Source of the DNA: Selaginella moellendorffii
Lineage: Eukaryota > Streptophyta > Lycopodiopsida > Selaginellales > Selaginellaceae
Reading direction: 5' to 3'
NCBI RefSeq assembly: GCF_000143415.4
Contig: NW_003314352.1
Coordinates: 632,402 to 696,401 of the forward strand
DNA length: 64,000 bases
In this document: positions 52,848 to 63,834 of the stretch, piece by piece
How the letters are laid out: every line of letters starts with the position of its first letter
Numbering within the stretch: position 1 is the stretch's first letter
Translations under genes and position numbers: made by a program
Notes under the pieces: model-generated
What the model was told of the DNA's origin: nothing
Database searches by the model: none
Seen by the model: the letters and a program-made list of their open reading frames with translations, nothing else

Positions 52848-55762
52848 ATGGCTTTGCGAAGAGGAGTCAAGCAATCTCGTGAATGTGTGGAGCAACACTG
52901 GCTCAGCTTCTTTGAGGATCCTGAGCTATGGTGGGACAATAGATCTAAAAATGTGAGTGTTCTTCCCATGGAGCAATACCAGTACCTAGATTATAACTTG
53001 GCATTTCTCTACAGTGGGGCAACTATCCGGACTTCAAGCATTCGTCCACTGGAGTAGGACTGTGGATTGGTTCTTGCCCTGCTTGGCTGCAACCCAAGAT
53101 TAAATGCCTAGAAGATGCTACAAATGGAGGTACTCGCAGAGCACACTACAAGAAAGATGATTATAGCATCGGGAAGAACTCGCATTCTCCGCTCACACAA
53201 GCTACCACCACGAGACAGCCATTGACATGCTTGGCGTTCCCAGAGAAGCTGCTGGCGGACTTGAAATCCTGCAACGATTTGGAGGGCGGGAGGGAGCTCG
53301 AGAAGTCTGCCGCTTCCCAGGGCCAGGACGCGAGCGTCTACGTCGCGGCAGCACTGGTCAGCATGTACGCAAGGTGCGGCAGCCTGATAGATGCGAGAAG
53401 AGTTTTCGAGGCCATGGAAACTCGGGATACCAGGACGTGGAACGCTTTGCTGCTCGGGTACGTCAACAATGGGATGGGGGTTGCTGCGCTCGAGCTGTTC
53501 GAGCGCATGGTTTCGGATGGGTGTGCTCCGGATTCCAGGACTTTTGTAGCAGCAGCGAAGGCTTGCGGGATCTCTGCGGCAGCGGAGTTGGCAGAGCAGC
53601 AGCAGCAGCAAGGATCCAAGGCTGCTATCAAAGCGAAAAAGAGTCTGGAAACCGGTGTGGCGATCCACGCTCAGGCAAGAACGAAGGGGTTCGATACAGA
53701 CATATATGTGGCGAACACGCTCGTTGGGATGTACGCGAAGTGTGGGGACATGGCCGCTGCTCGCGATGTGTTCGGCAGCATCCAGCAGCCCAGCGTGGTC
53801 TCGTGGAACGCTTTGCTGCTGGGATGTGTGGAGAATGGAGAGGCCGAGCTCGCCTTGCAGCTCTATGAAGAGATGGTGATCGGCGCGGAAGGAGGAACAG
53901 CTCCTCCACTTTCCGCGGAGACGTATGTCGCAGCTTTGAAGGCTTGTGTGGCTCTAGGCGCGGAAGAGCGGTGTCTCAAATTTGGGAGAAGCATTCACTC
54001 GCTAGCGCTTGCCAGCGGCTGCATGTCGAATCTCTACGTGAAGAGCACCATGATCGACATGTATGCCAGGTGTGGAAGCCTCGAGGACGCCAAGAAGGTT
54101 TTCGACTCCTCGCCGCAGCAAAACGCAGTCACCTGGAATGCCTTGCTGTTTGGATACGTCGAGAATGGACGCGCACAGGCTGCTCTGGAACTCTTTGCGC
54201 GGATGAAATCGTCCACCAAAGATGGCGCTCGCTGTGCTCCCACTTCTCGGACTTATCTCGCAGCGGTGATGGCCTGCGCTGCTCTGGCTGCTCAAGAAGA
54301 AGCCACCGAGGTGGAGATTGGGCGGTTTGTGAGGCTTCAAACGCTGGAGAGAGGACGAGCTCTCCACCGCGAGGCCGTGAAGGTGGTGGGAGCGGACCTT
54401 GATTCAAGCGTCCTCTTCTCGAGCGCGCTGGTTGATATGTATGCGAAGTGTGGCTCCATGGTGGACGCCAGGCGGGTTTTCGATAGCGTGGCTCCGGCTA
54501 AGCGGGACGTTGTGCTCTGGACTGGCTTGATATGGGGATACGTCAATAGCGGGGAGAGCGAGCGAGCTTTGGAGCTTTACTCGCGCATGGCTGGCGATCA
54601 AGGCTCTCATGCTGGCATAAGCCCAAGTCCTCAAACTTATGGTGCTCTTCTCAAGGCCTGTGGCTCCGTCAACGCGCTGGAAGCTGGGGAGCAAATCCAT
54701 GCCCAAATCGTGGGGCTCCTGGACAAGGATCCAATCCTGGTGACGTGTTTGATCGACTTCTACGGCAAAACAGGGAGAATGGCTGCTGCTCGCAAGGTGT
54801 TTGATCAGTGGATCTCCGTGACCAAGCATGATATCGCGGCCTGGAACGCGGTGATAGCGGGATATAGCCTCCAAGGTGATGCATTGGCGGTGTTTGAGAT
54901 GCTGGAGAGAATGGAGGAGGAAGATGGCCTGGAGCCAAACGGGGTGACCTTCGTGTCGGTTTTGAGCGCTTGCAGCCATGCCGGTCTGGTCGAGGAGGCG
55001 AGGAAGTATTTTGCAGCGATGAGCAACAAGCATGGAATTTCTCCAGGGAGAGAGCACTACGTGTGCATGGTGGATCTGCTGGGCCGCGCAAACCGGTTTG
55101 GTGAGGCGGTAAACGTGATCGAATCCATGCCCATGAAGCCGGATGCGATCATCTGGAAGACGCTGCTCGGGGCGTGTCGAAAGTGGAAGAATGTGGCCGT
55201 GGGAGAGGTGGCTTTCGAGTCGCTGGTGGGGCTCGACGCGAGCAGCGCTGCGGCGTATGTTCTCATGGCCAACATATACTCGAGCACAGGCAAGCTCGAC
55301 GAGAGGAGCAAAGTTCTTGCTAGAAGGAATGTGGCCAAGGCTTGGAGGAAGCCGGGCAAAAGCTGGTGGACCGATTCCAGTGCCCGGGTCCATAGCTTTT
55401 TGGTCGGGAACACCACTCACGAGCAGATTGGAGAGATCCGTGCCAAGCTCGAGGAATTGGTGGCAAGGATGAAGGAGAATGGATATGCTGCTGACGTTGA
55501 GAGTGTGCTCAAGGATGTGAGCGATGGCGAGAAGGAGGACGCGCTTTGCCAGCACAGCGAGAAGCTTGCAGTCGCTTGTGCGTTGATCAATTCCAAGCCA
55601 GGAAGCGTGGTCAGGATTGCAAAGAACTTGAGAGTGTGCCAGGATTGTCACAAAGCCACCGCAATCATCTCCAAGCTGGAGGAGAGGGAGATCGTGTGTA
55701 GAGATGCGAGCAGGCTCCATATTTTTAAAGATGGACAATGCTCATGTGGTGATTATTTATAA
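52848..55762 (+). CDS. PPR editing factor (PLS-E-DYW class) with an N-terminal PDF motif
   Basis: A sequence-specific organelle RNA-binding protein of the C-to-U editing class. Two exons (52848-52952 and 53015-55762) give 950 aa. Exon 1 and the start of exon 2 encode an OSB-type PDF motif: WLSFFEDPELWWDNR, then NYPDFKHSSTGVGLWIG and PAWLQPKI. At least nine P/L/S pentatricopeptide repeats follow (for example SVYVAAALVSMYARCGSLID and TWNALLLGYV), then the E region with the PG box (KPGKSWW). The DYW deaminase has HSEKLAVACALI, LRVCQDCHKATAIIS and HIFKDGQCSCGDYL, so the metal ligands and Glu are present, but the last residue is Leu instead of Trp. Linkers are acidic, and an E/Q-rich insertion interrupts the second repeat. 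Confidence 0.9.
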
Positions 55763-56351
55763 GACAAATAATTAGCTTGTAACAAAAGTGATGAATGAGC
55801 AAGTCATGGGCGCGCTCAAAACAATCTCTTGCTATCTCCAGAAAAAGATTACCCCAAATTCTGGGCTCAGTAATAGTCTTTTCGCAATATCCAGCTCTGA
55901 ACCACAAGAGCAGTCTGAAATCCCCTGAACACCAAATCGCAATTGGGGATTCTGTCTCCAACTTTTATAATGATGTGGCCGTAATGGAAGCGGAAGGATT
56001 CTTGCTGAGGAGAACCGAATATAACCGCCCGTGATAAAATACTGCTGCAGTAATAATTCATTATGACGAATATCTTCTCTGCCATGCCAGATAAAGGACG
56101 TTCACCATGCCGAGGGCGTTCTGGATCCATGAAAGTAAGGAGCTCAACTCCATTGGAGAGGCAGATTTCCACCATGCGCCTCAACGGGACTAATCGAATC
56201 CAGCTCCAAGAGCTGGAAGGTGCAGAGACTATATCAGCTGGTAAGCGAGAAACTTCCGTCCCAAAGAAGCCAAAAGGGTTGCCACTCTTGACCAGCATTC
56301 GAATATCATTCCTGACGTGACATGGAAGACTGTTTGGCATGCAGATAGCCG
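55763..56351 (-). pseudogene. Open frame of unclear status downstream of the PPR gene
   Basis: On the minus strand a frame of about 157 codons (55867-56340) reads like protein (NPFGFFGTEVSRLPADIV, VEICLSNGVELLTFMDPERP) and may continue the next gene on that strand, but I found no splice pair that joins them in phase. It may be a decayed exon. The family is not recognised. Confidence 0.3.
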
Positions 56352-56946
56352 CTAAGAGAAATCGACTACCAGTTTTCTCGCACCATTAGGTACTTCATAT
56401 ACCAAGTTCAGCTCCAGAGCACTTAGCAAATTCTCAGTATTTTTTCCACTGTCAACCTGCGGAGATAACGTAAGCACGTTGACTTTGTGTGTGCAGTTTC
56501 GGTCAATGATGATGAGTTTGTCATACTTCATGGCCAGGAAGTGCAAATCATGGCAGAGTTCAGCGAAGTTCACCTGAAAGTTGGGAAAAGCCACACGGAT
56601 TTCTTCCCATTCCTGCCCAGGAAGATCAACCCACCCAAGGAGCTTCCTACCGGTTGATTTTAGTGCGTTGAGGAGTTGTTCATTTACTTTGCAGCGCCTA
56701 GGGACATTCTTGAGCATCTAACTTCAGTGCAATGGCAGAAACAGCGAAGCTACGATCAACCTGACCTCTCTCATATGCCATGTTCGCAGAATGCTGAAGA
56801 TCCCGCTGCACTACTTCCTCAATGTCGCTAGAGGCAAACTGAATCAAGCAAGCCAGACTCTCGCACACACTCGTCTTGCACTTCTCCACCAGGGCAACAC
56901 TTGATTCAAATATAAGGCAATGAGCTGCAAACATCAGTTTGATATT
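56352..56946 (-). CDS. Hypothetical protein, two exons, unrecognised
   Basis: A minus-strand frame begins at the ATG near 56934 (FAAHCLIFESSVALVEKC, then DIEEVVQRDLQHSANMAYER). A GTCAGG donor near 56766 and a CAAAG acceptor near 56686 would join it to a second frame (NEQLLNALKSTGRKLLGWV, NFAELCHDLHFLAMKYDKL) ending at 56352. The parts look like a soluble helical protein. No family is recognised. More exons may lie upstream, since another frame (57051-57305) on the same strand is open. The region borders decayed transposon DNA, so a pseudogene is possible. Confidence 0.4.
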
Positions 56947-57949
56947 ATCAACAGCAAGGTGTCTCTTTCACGTGAGTCACATCAGCCTGTAAGATCTGGT
57001 GACCCTTAGGCCACCACGTTCCACCACCTTGACTAGAGAGGATCTCCTGCTTAACAAAGATTTGTATGCAAAATTTTCAAATCTTTGCTTTTGGAGGGAT
57101 GTGTGGCGGAATAGAAATGGCAATGGCGGCCATTGCCCCAAGCAACTTGTTTGGAAGCAGCTTCTTTGGAAGTGGGGTGGTGACCTCCTACAGTGACCTT
57201 CCAATGTAGGAGGAAGATCTTGTCTGCGGCTGGAGCAGTGATTAGTTGGCTGCTTGTGCTGCCGATTTCTCGTACAAGGGATTCATCAATCTGGGTGCAA
57301 GCCATCAGCAGCAGGAGTGCCTCTGGTGGGCTCTAGAGATTTTCATGAACAGCAACAGCATGGTTCCATAGTCCTCTTCAACACCACATCCAATAGTATT
57401 TAAGCTTAATGACACTTGACTTTAAAACCTTTTTATTAATAGAATGTTTCCCTTTATATTTAAACCCTAATAAACCTTTTTTAAGCCATTCTTTTTAATT
57501 GCTTATAAATTGTTGAAATCACTGAACCTCCCTCCAGCTTCATTCTTATCTGCTTGCTGCTTAGCACTTCTAAATGGCCTATCACCTTGATCCAGTGCCT
57601 CAAGCATCCAGCAATCAAGAGGGAATCAAGAAGCTCATCCTCCTCTTTATTGCTGGTGAAGACAACAAACTTCATAGTCCTATGATCAAAGAGCATGAGG
57701 CTTTTGATACCATGAAAACACATGCAAACACACAAGAAGGAACTATCTTGCAAATATGTGAATAGTTACATATAGATGGAACTACTGCCATGTGGGCATA
57801 ACCATTACCACATTATCTCTACTATTTAATAATAGCTTCCAAAGGTAATTATTATGATGCCAAATAATAAGACAAAGAGGGCTAACCTCGCCTAGATTAT
57901 GTTACATCTTCTCTTGAAATTCCTCACCACCCAACTAAGGTGGGCATTA
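56947..57949. other. Decayed intergenic DNA with short frames
   Basis: Only short frames on the minus strand (57051-57305 and 57481-57753) and one on plus (57574-57765) are open, none recognisable. They may be exons of the neighbouring hypothetical gene or remnants of insertions. Confidence 0.4.
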
Positions 57950-58126
57950 GGATCAATGAGTTCACAAGACTACATGCTTGACTATGACAATGCGAATGTG
58001 TTGAGGAGATTTATGTTAGATGACGATGGCAATATCAAGATTTACAGCTTCAGCCCAAAGAATAAAAGTGACTTCCTAGAGCATCATCAAGGGTGGTTAG
58101 AGCAAGTGCATATACAAATCTCATAA
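57950..58126 (+). pseudogene. Fragment of an S-domain (G-type lectin) receptor kinase
   Basis: The frame contains SSQDYMLDYDNANVLRRFML directly followed by DDDGNIKIYSFSPKN, matching the pattern of the S-locus-glycoprotein region (RRFxLDxDGNLRxYS) of G-type lectin receptor kinases. No lectin or kinase part is present nearby, so this is a captured or decayed exon piece. A second short copy of the same stretch (IYSFSPKNKSDSW) lies near 58890-58930. Confidence 0.5.
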
Positions 58127-59932
58127 GATCTTGATGAAATGCAAGCCACAACATTTTTAACTTGATCCACTTTGATATATTTGGCTCCACATAAAGCAAA
58201 AAACTCTGGAAGCAAATGCCAAATTGCATTATTAACTCAGATGACCCTTAACAAAAATGATGTAATTCTTAGAAGGCATCATCATAATTATCGGGAATCT
58301 CATATAAATGCCAAGCATCATCTCAAGCATGATAGGTGGCAATCACTATAAAGTGATCGAACCAACAATATATATTATCTCCAAGAAGAATAGAAGGAGT
58401 TGTATGATATATTGTGAATCAACCAAGTCTAATTGTTCAACTACAACCATGTAACATCAAGCAACTAGAGTCAAAAGAGGAAGAGGCTACTACTCTGCCA
58501 TGAAGATGGAAAAAAGAAAAAGAGAAGAAACTAAAAAAACCTATAAAGAAAGTGAGATTTAAATAATATAAAAGTTAAATCTAAACCAAAAGCCCAAATC
58601 TAAACACTCCTTAGGGACAATCAAAGAGGCCCCTTACCTCTATCAATATGAGTGCATAGAATATGGAAATGAAATTAAAAAATGTGCATATCAATTAGCC
58701 TAAATATCAAGGCTTGTATCAATTTGATGGCTATCAAAATCCCACTATACTAATATTAATATATGGATTATAGCTGTACACTTTGGACTTCACAACTTAT
58801 TATTTTTATATTATCATTTAATTCAAAAACTTAATATTGAATAAACAAACTAAGGGTTAAAGCATATTTATCAAGTTCCACATGTCCTCAGGATCTATAG
58901 CTTCAGCCCAAAGAACAAGAGTGACTCTTGGAGCATTGTTTGGCAAGTTGTTATGCACAAGTTATGCATAAGCTGTAGATCCTGAGGACATGTGGACAAA
59001 GACGCTTTAACCCTTAGTTTGTTTATTCAATATTAAGTTTTTGAATTAAATGATAATATAAAAATAATAAGTTATGAGGTCCAAAGTATATAGCTATAAT
59101 CTATATACTAATATTAACATAGTGGGATTTTGGTAACTATCAGATTGGTTTCAATCCAGACCATTCACTCCTTGATATAAGCTAGGGTTTTTGGGTTAAT
59201 TGATATGCACATTTTTAAATTTCATTTCCATATTCCATACACTCATATTAATAGAAGCGAAAGGCATTTTTTATTGTCCTTGAGGAGTGTTTGGATTTGG
59301 GCTTTGGTTTAGATTTAACTTTTATATTGTTTAAATCTTACTTTCCTTATAGCTTTCTTTAGTTTATTCTCTTTCTCTTTTTTCCATCTTCATGGTAGTG
59401 TAGCAGCCTCTTTCTCCTTTGACTCTAGAGTAATAATTAATGTAGTTGCTTGATGTTACATGGTTGTAGTTGAACAATTAGACTTGGTTGATTTACAACA
59501 TATCGTACAACTCCTCTTACTCTTCCTGGAGATAATATGTATCGTTGGTTCAATCACTTTATAGTGATTGCCACCTATCATTCTTGAGATTATGCTTAGC
59601 ATCTACATGAGTTTCCCACATGTCTCCAAAGAATGATGTTACAGTGGTACAATGGTTTGAGCATAGTTACTCATGTGGATTGGAGCATCCTCTCAGATGC
59701 TTTCAAGTGTGCATTTGGACATGCTAATGATTGTGATAATGCCTTCTAAGAATTGCATTATCTTCATCAAGGGTCGTCTAAGTCAATGATGTAATTTAGC
59801 ATTTGCCTCCAGAGCTTTTTACTTTATGTGGAGCCAAATATGTTAGAATGGATCAAGTTGGAAATATTGTAGCTTGCACTTCATTAAAATCTTATGGGAT
59901 TTGTGTATACACTTGCTCCAACAACCCTTGAC
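58087..59932. repeat. Large inverted repeat derived from a gypsy gag region
   Basis: The left arm (about 58087-58905) and right arm (about 58968-59932) are reverse complements over most of their length. Matching landmarks are the stretch around 58826-58866 against 59005-59045, and the 5' end of the left arm against the end of the right arm (CACTTGCTC ... CCCTTGA). The right arm is longer because the left has lost about 120 bases. A second short inverted repeat (CACATGTCCTCAGGATCTA and its complement) closes the loop of about 60 bases. The arms have diverged by scattered substitutions. Confidence 0.85.
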
Positions 59933-60404
59933 AATGCTTTTTGAATAGCATAACTTTATAAGACATCACCTTTCCACTTGTCACTACATGTCCTTCAGCT
60001 TTACTTTTTGGATTCTATTTTGATGGAAGTTGATGCTATTGCTGTTTGTGTTTAAGGACAAGGACGAGGATGTGGTTGTGTCTATGATATCCATTGTTGC
60101 ATATGTGATAAGATTGGCCATACGTATTGGCGTTGTCAACATTTTTTAGATTGGCGTCCTCTATTTCATAGATGGAGGCCTTGGCATCAACAATGTTCTA
60201 TTAGTCCTGCTATAGTGGAAAGTCCTAGCACAAAGGTTCTTCAAAGAAATGAGGAGTCATAAAAGTATTAGAAGGTCCTTGTGCGAATAAGTCAGTGACC
60301 TCTTCATCTTTCTTTTGGGAGTACCATCAAAGGGTTCCTCAGCATAAATTCATCCAATGCTTGCTTTCTAAGCTCATATTTATAATAAGAAGTCATCTAT
60401 TCTT

Positions 60405-61001
60405 TGTAAACACTCCTGAGTTTGGACTTCCCGGGAGGTCACCCAACCCAGTACTATTCAAACCCAAGGACGCTTAACCCCAAATATCCCAAGACCCTTA
60501 ACCGATTGGAAAAGGGGGTGCACTCTTATTCATGGGCCCTTTCCCTCTATATTTGAACCCTATGGACCGTCTCTCGAGTCGTTCCCTTTGGTTGCTTACA
60601 ATCCACCACGCTTCCCTGCAAGTTCACGCCCTCATGAACGGAAGCTAAGAGCCGCAGCTCTCCTGAGAGCCCCACTCTCTTGACACCCTACCCCTCGGGT
60701 CGAGCCCAGCAGGAGCAAACTGGACCAGCCAGATGTCAATCAACATATGGTGCGATTCCCTTAGCCAACCAACAAAGTCGGACCCGAGACCCCTCTGATA
60801 CCAAATGTAAACACTCCTGAGTTTGGACTTCCCGGGAGGTCACCCAACCCAGTACTATTCAAACCCAAGGACGCTTAACCCCAAATATCCCAAGACCCTT
60901 AACCGATTGGAAAAGGGGGTGCACTCTTATTCATGGGCCCTTTCCCTCTATATTTGAACCCTATGGACCGTCTCTCGAGTCGTTCCCTTTGGTTGCTTAC
61001 A
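60405..61001 (-). mobile_element. Cassandra-type TRIM retrotransposon, intact
   Basis: Two 196-base direct repeats (60405-60600 and 60806-61001), by eye identical, start TGTAA and end TTACA. They flank a 205-base non-coding core. The target-site duplication TTCTT is perfect (60400-60404 and 61002-61006). A primer-binding site for initiator Met tRNA (TGGTATCAGAG on the minus strand, 60803-60793) sits two bases inside the right LTR, so the element reads on the minus strand. The LTR contains a 5S-rRNA-like block on the minus strand: GGTTAAGCGTCCTTGGG, then AGTACTGGGTTGGGTGACCT and CCCGGGAAGTCC, as in the internal Pol III promoter of plant 5S genes. That is the defining trait of Cassandra TRIMs. 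It encodes no protein and depends on other elements. Confidence 0.92.
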
Positions 61002-61465
61002 TTCTTCTCTCTATATTAGTTGATACATACTTAAGCTTATGTTTTATTACTCGGTCTATTGCCATATATTGTTATTTACAATTGCGTCATATGGCATAGT
61101 CAATCTTCATTCTTTATAGCAATAGATATACACTTGCATGTGCGTAAGATGATGTAGACCTAATTGTGTGTGTGGGTGATCTCAAGCTTGAACTTCAATT
61201 ATTATGGATGGTGTCGAGTTAAACTCTTAACTTCATCCTTAGTATGAATTAGTTGCAACACAATCATACAAAGTATGAGTTTAAGGCTTCTTCTTTTTGT
61301 TTTATACTTTTTTATATTTCTTCCATTTTATTCCACTTTATCCTTCTAGTTCTACCTTTACTTCTATTACTTTTGTTTCCTCATTACTTTCTATTTATTA
61401 TTTTTTCATTTTGTTCCTTTGTTCCCTCTCTAGATCCCTTTAACAATCTTTATCTTGCAATGGTT

Positions 61466-62230
61466 GACCAACTCAAGAAGGAGTATGCTGATCTTTTTAA
61501 CTTTGTTTAGGGCCAAGATTGAAAAATGTCATCATATTCCAATTGGGGATAAAGGTTTTTGTTTGGTGTCAGCCACCAAAGGAGATCAAGATTTTACATG
61601 TAAATATTAAAGAGATATTAGAGAAGGGTGTTATCCAAAAGTCTGAAAATCCTTGGGTGTGTGAACTTTATTTTATAACAAAGCTTAATAAGAGTATTTG
61701 CTTTTGCATTGACTATCGTTTGTTAAAGGAGATGACTATCTTGGATGTGTACCCTCTTCCTTATATTACTAATTTCTTAAATCATTTAGGGATGGTTTAT
61801 CAAGTTAGATTTTGTTTTTGGGTACTAAAAAATGCCAATGGCTGAAGAAAATGTTTCCAAGATTGTTTTTTATACACCATTTAGTTTGTACAAGTTTTTT
61901 GTGATGCCATTCGGTTTGAATAATACTTTAGTCAAGTGATGAACGAGGTTCTCTACGATATGTCAGAAAGACTGTTGACTTCATTAACAGTATCTTGATC
62001 CACTCAAAGGGATATGGGATGAGCACTTCCATGATGGTCGTAAACTATTGGATCGGTTGCGGAAAGTTGATTTAAAGCTGAAGTGGTTGAAGTGTGTATT
62101 TGGGTCTAAGAACACAACTTACTTTAGGTACCATATTTCTTATGAAGGTTTGCAAATTAATCCTAATAAACTTATGGCTTTTCTAAAATTCTATACTTCG
62201 AAGTGTGTGAATGCCACCAACTCAAATGGA
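61466..62230 (+). pseudogene. Reverse transcriptase remnant of the gypsy element
   Basis: Two frames in series (61466-61845 and 62048-62233) match the Ty3/gypsy RT order: KEYADLF, ILEKGVIQKSENPW, FCIDYRLLKEMTILDVYPLP, then KLKWLKCVFGSKN and YEGLQINPNK. The YxDD box between them is lost and several frameshifts and stops are present, so it is inactive. Confidence 0.8.
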
Positions 62231-62674
62231 TAAAAAATTGCAATTGACTCCAACTATCTTTCTATAGCATGAGGGGGAGTATTATGAGCTTGGTACCAAA
62301 CACAATTATGCATATATCAAATATCATTATGTTACATCTCTAGCTAATAGAAAGATTTATACAACTTCTCAATTATACACCGATATTCTATATGCCTACT
62401 TAGAATAGGAGAGTCATGATAAGCATGGAGAAAGTGTAAAATAAGTATCTAAGGCACCACCAACTATAAATGATTATTAGGATCAATCCCTATAAAATAA
62501 AGAAGGTCATTCTTAAGGCTAAATAAGAATGTAAATGCTAAAATAGCAAGTCATCAACAAGTGATACAGGATTTTCAAACCCTTTATAAAACCTTCGGAT
62601 CCACAATTTAACCTTTTGAGCTTTCCAAACTTTATCAAGAAAAGGTAAATTTTGCATTGCACCTTATAAAAACA

Positions 62675-62926
62675 TTAAATATCATATATAGCAAACATTG
62701 ATAGGATATAATCCTTGTCTAAAAAATCCACTAATACTAGAACAATAGACTTATCAAGACTAAGATAAGAGAGTGATGAAGGGAGAATAACTTGAGAAAG
62801 GGCATTAACATTAGGTATAGAACTCTTTAAGCGATGAACAACCTTGAAATCATATATTTGAAGCTTCAAGGCCCACTGAGCAATACCACCAACCAAGTTC
62901 TTCCATTTCAATAACAAAGTAATCAC
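62675..62926 (-). pseudogene. RNase H tail fragment in opposite orientation
   Basis: On the minus strand a frame reads QWALKLQIYDFKVVHRL and then IPNVNALSQ, the pattern of the end of gypsy RNase H (W-x-LxLQxYDFxVxHR ... NxNADALSR). Its orientation is opposite to the RT and integrase remnants around it, so it belongs to another insertion or to an inverted piece. Confidence 0.65.
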
Positions 62927-63159
62927 AATATAATCACTTTCTAATAATATTTGAGAACCATGAAGCTTCTGAAAACCCTAAGTGACTATTAAACACTCAT
63001 GTGGAGTAGTTTCCTTTTGCTGGTTGTAATGTATAGCTAATATATGTTATAAGATGGCACTAACTAGGCATACTTGTGCTCTTTTGCATCAACACATCTC
63101 TGAGATTGATATTAAAAACATTTATATATAAAATGAAAGATTGAGTATAGTCAAGATAT

Positions 63160-63325
63160 TGTAAACAACCAAAAGGAATGACTTAAGAGATGATCCATAG
63201 CGTTCAAATATAAAGGGAAAGGGCCTATGAATAAGAGTGCACCCCTTTCCTGGGATTAATTATCTTTGGGTTTAAATAATACTAGGTTGGGTGACCTCCC
63301 GAGAAGTCTAAATTCAAGGGTTTAT
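63160..63325 (+). mobile_element. Diverged solo LTR of a Cassandra element
   Basis: A stretch starting TGTAAACAACC matches the Cassandra LTR of this window (read on the opposite strand) with many substitutions. It keeps the landmark ATGAATAAGAGTGCACCCC and the 5S-like end TAGGTTGGGTGACCTCCCGA. About 30 bases that include the GTTAAGCGTCCTTGG part of the 5S-like block are missing. Confidence 0.75.
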
Positions 63326-63544
63326 AGATACACTAAAACTAAAGGAATCATTAATAACGCTTTGAGATCTATAAATGCCCATTTATAGTCTATAAACCAA
63401 ATGAAAAATGATGGTGACAACTTAAAAAATGCTCTCAATAGTGTAGCATGATTAGAAAGATGATTAATGAAATTACTAAAATATTACACTTTGCCTAAAA
63501 AACTTTACACACCATTTGATCTGATTTGGCCTTTTCTATAGTCG

Positions 63545-63834
63545 ATTACTTGCAATAAATATATCATTATTGCCTCTGACTACTTGGCTCATTGGGTGGA
63601 AGTTGGTTCTTTTGCTATTATTGTTGGGTATTTCATCCTCAATCGAGTGGTATTCCAATATTCTTATTTAGAACTTAAATAATAGTCTTGAATTTATAAA
63701 TTAAGGCATTTTACATTTTAATGTCTTGGCTAGGGATACATCACACTTTTATGAGTGTTTATCATCCACAGACATATAGTTTTGTGGAATGTTTTGTTCG
63801 GACCTTTAAAGGGATGACTGTGAAGTATATGAAC
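63545..63834 (+). pseudogene. Integrase remnant of the gypsy element
   Basis: Two pieces match the integrase core: NKYIIIASDYLAHWVEVGSF (63557-63617) with the first catalytic Asp, and from 63721 LGIHHTFMSVYHPQTYSFVE with the catalytic Glu. The part between them is scrambled, with stops. Confidence 0.7.

Noticed and set aside
54404-55738. 444-codon minus-strand frame opposite the PPR gene
   Set aside because: Shadow of the PPR-DYW reading frame; repetitive and without domains.
60405-61001. Direct repeats at first taken as LTRs of the surrounding gypsy element
   Set aside because: They are only 205 bases apart, have their own TTCTT duplication and primer site, and carry a 5S-like block, so they are a separate nested Cassandra TRIM.
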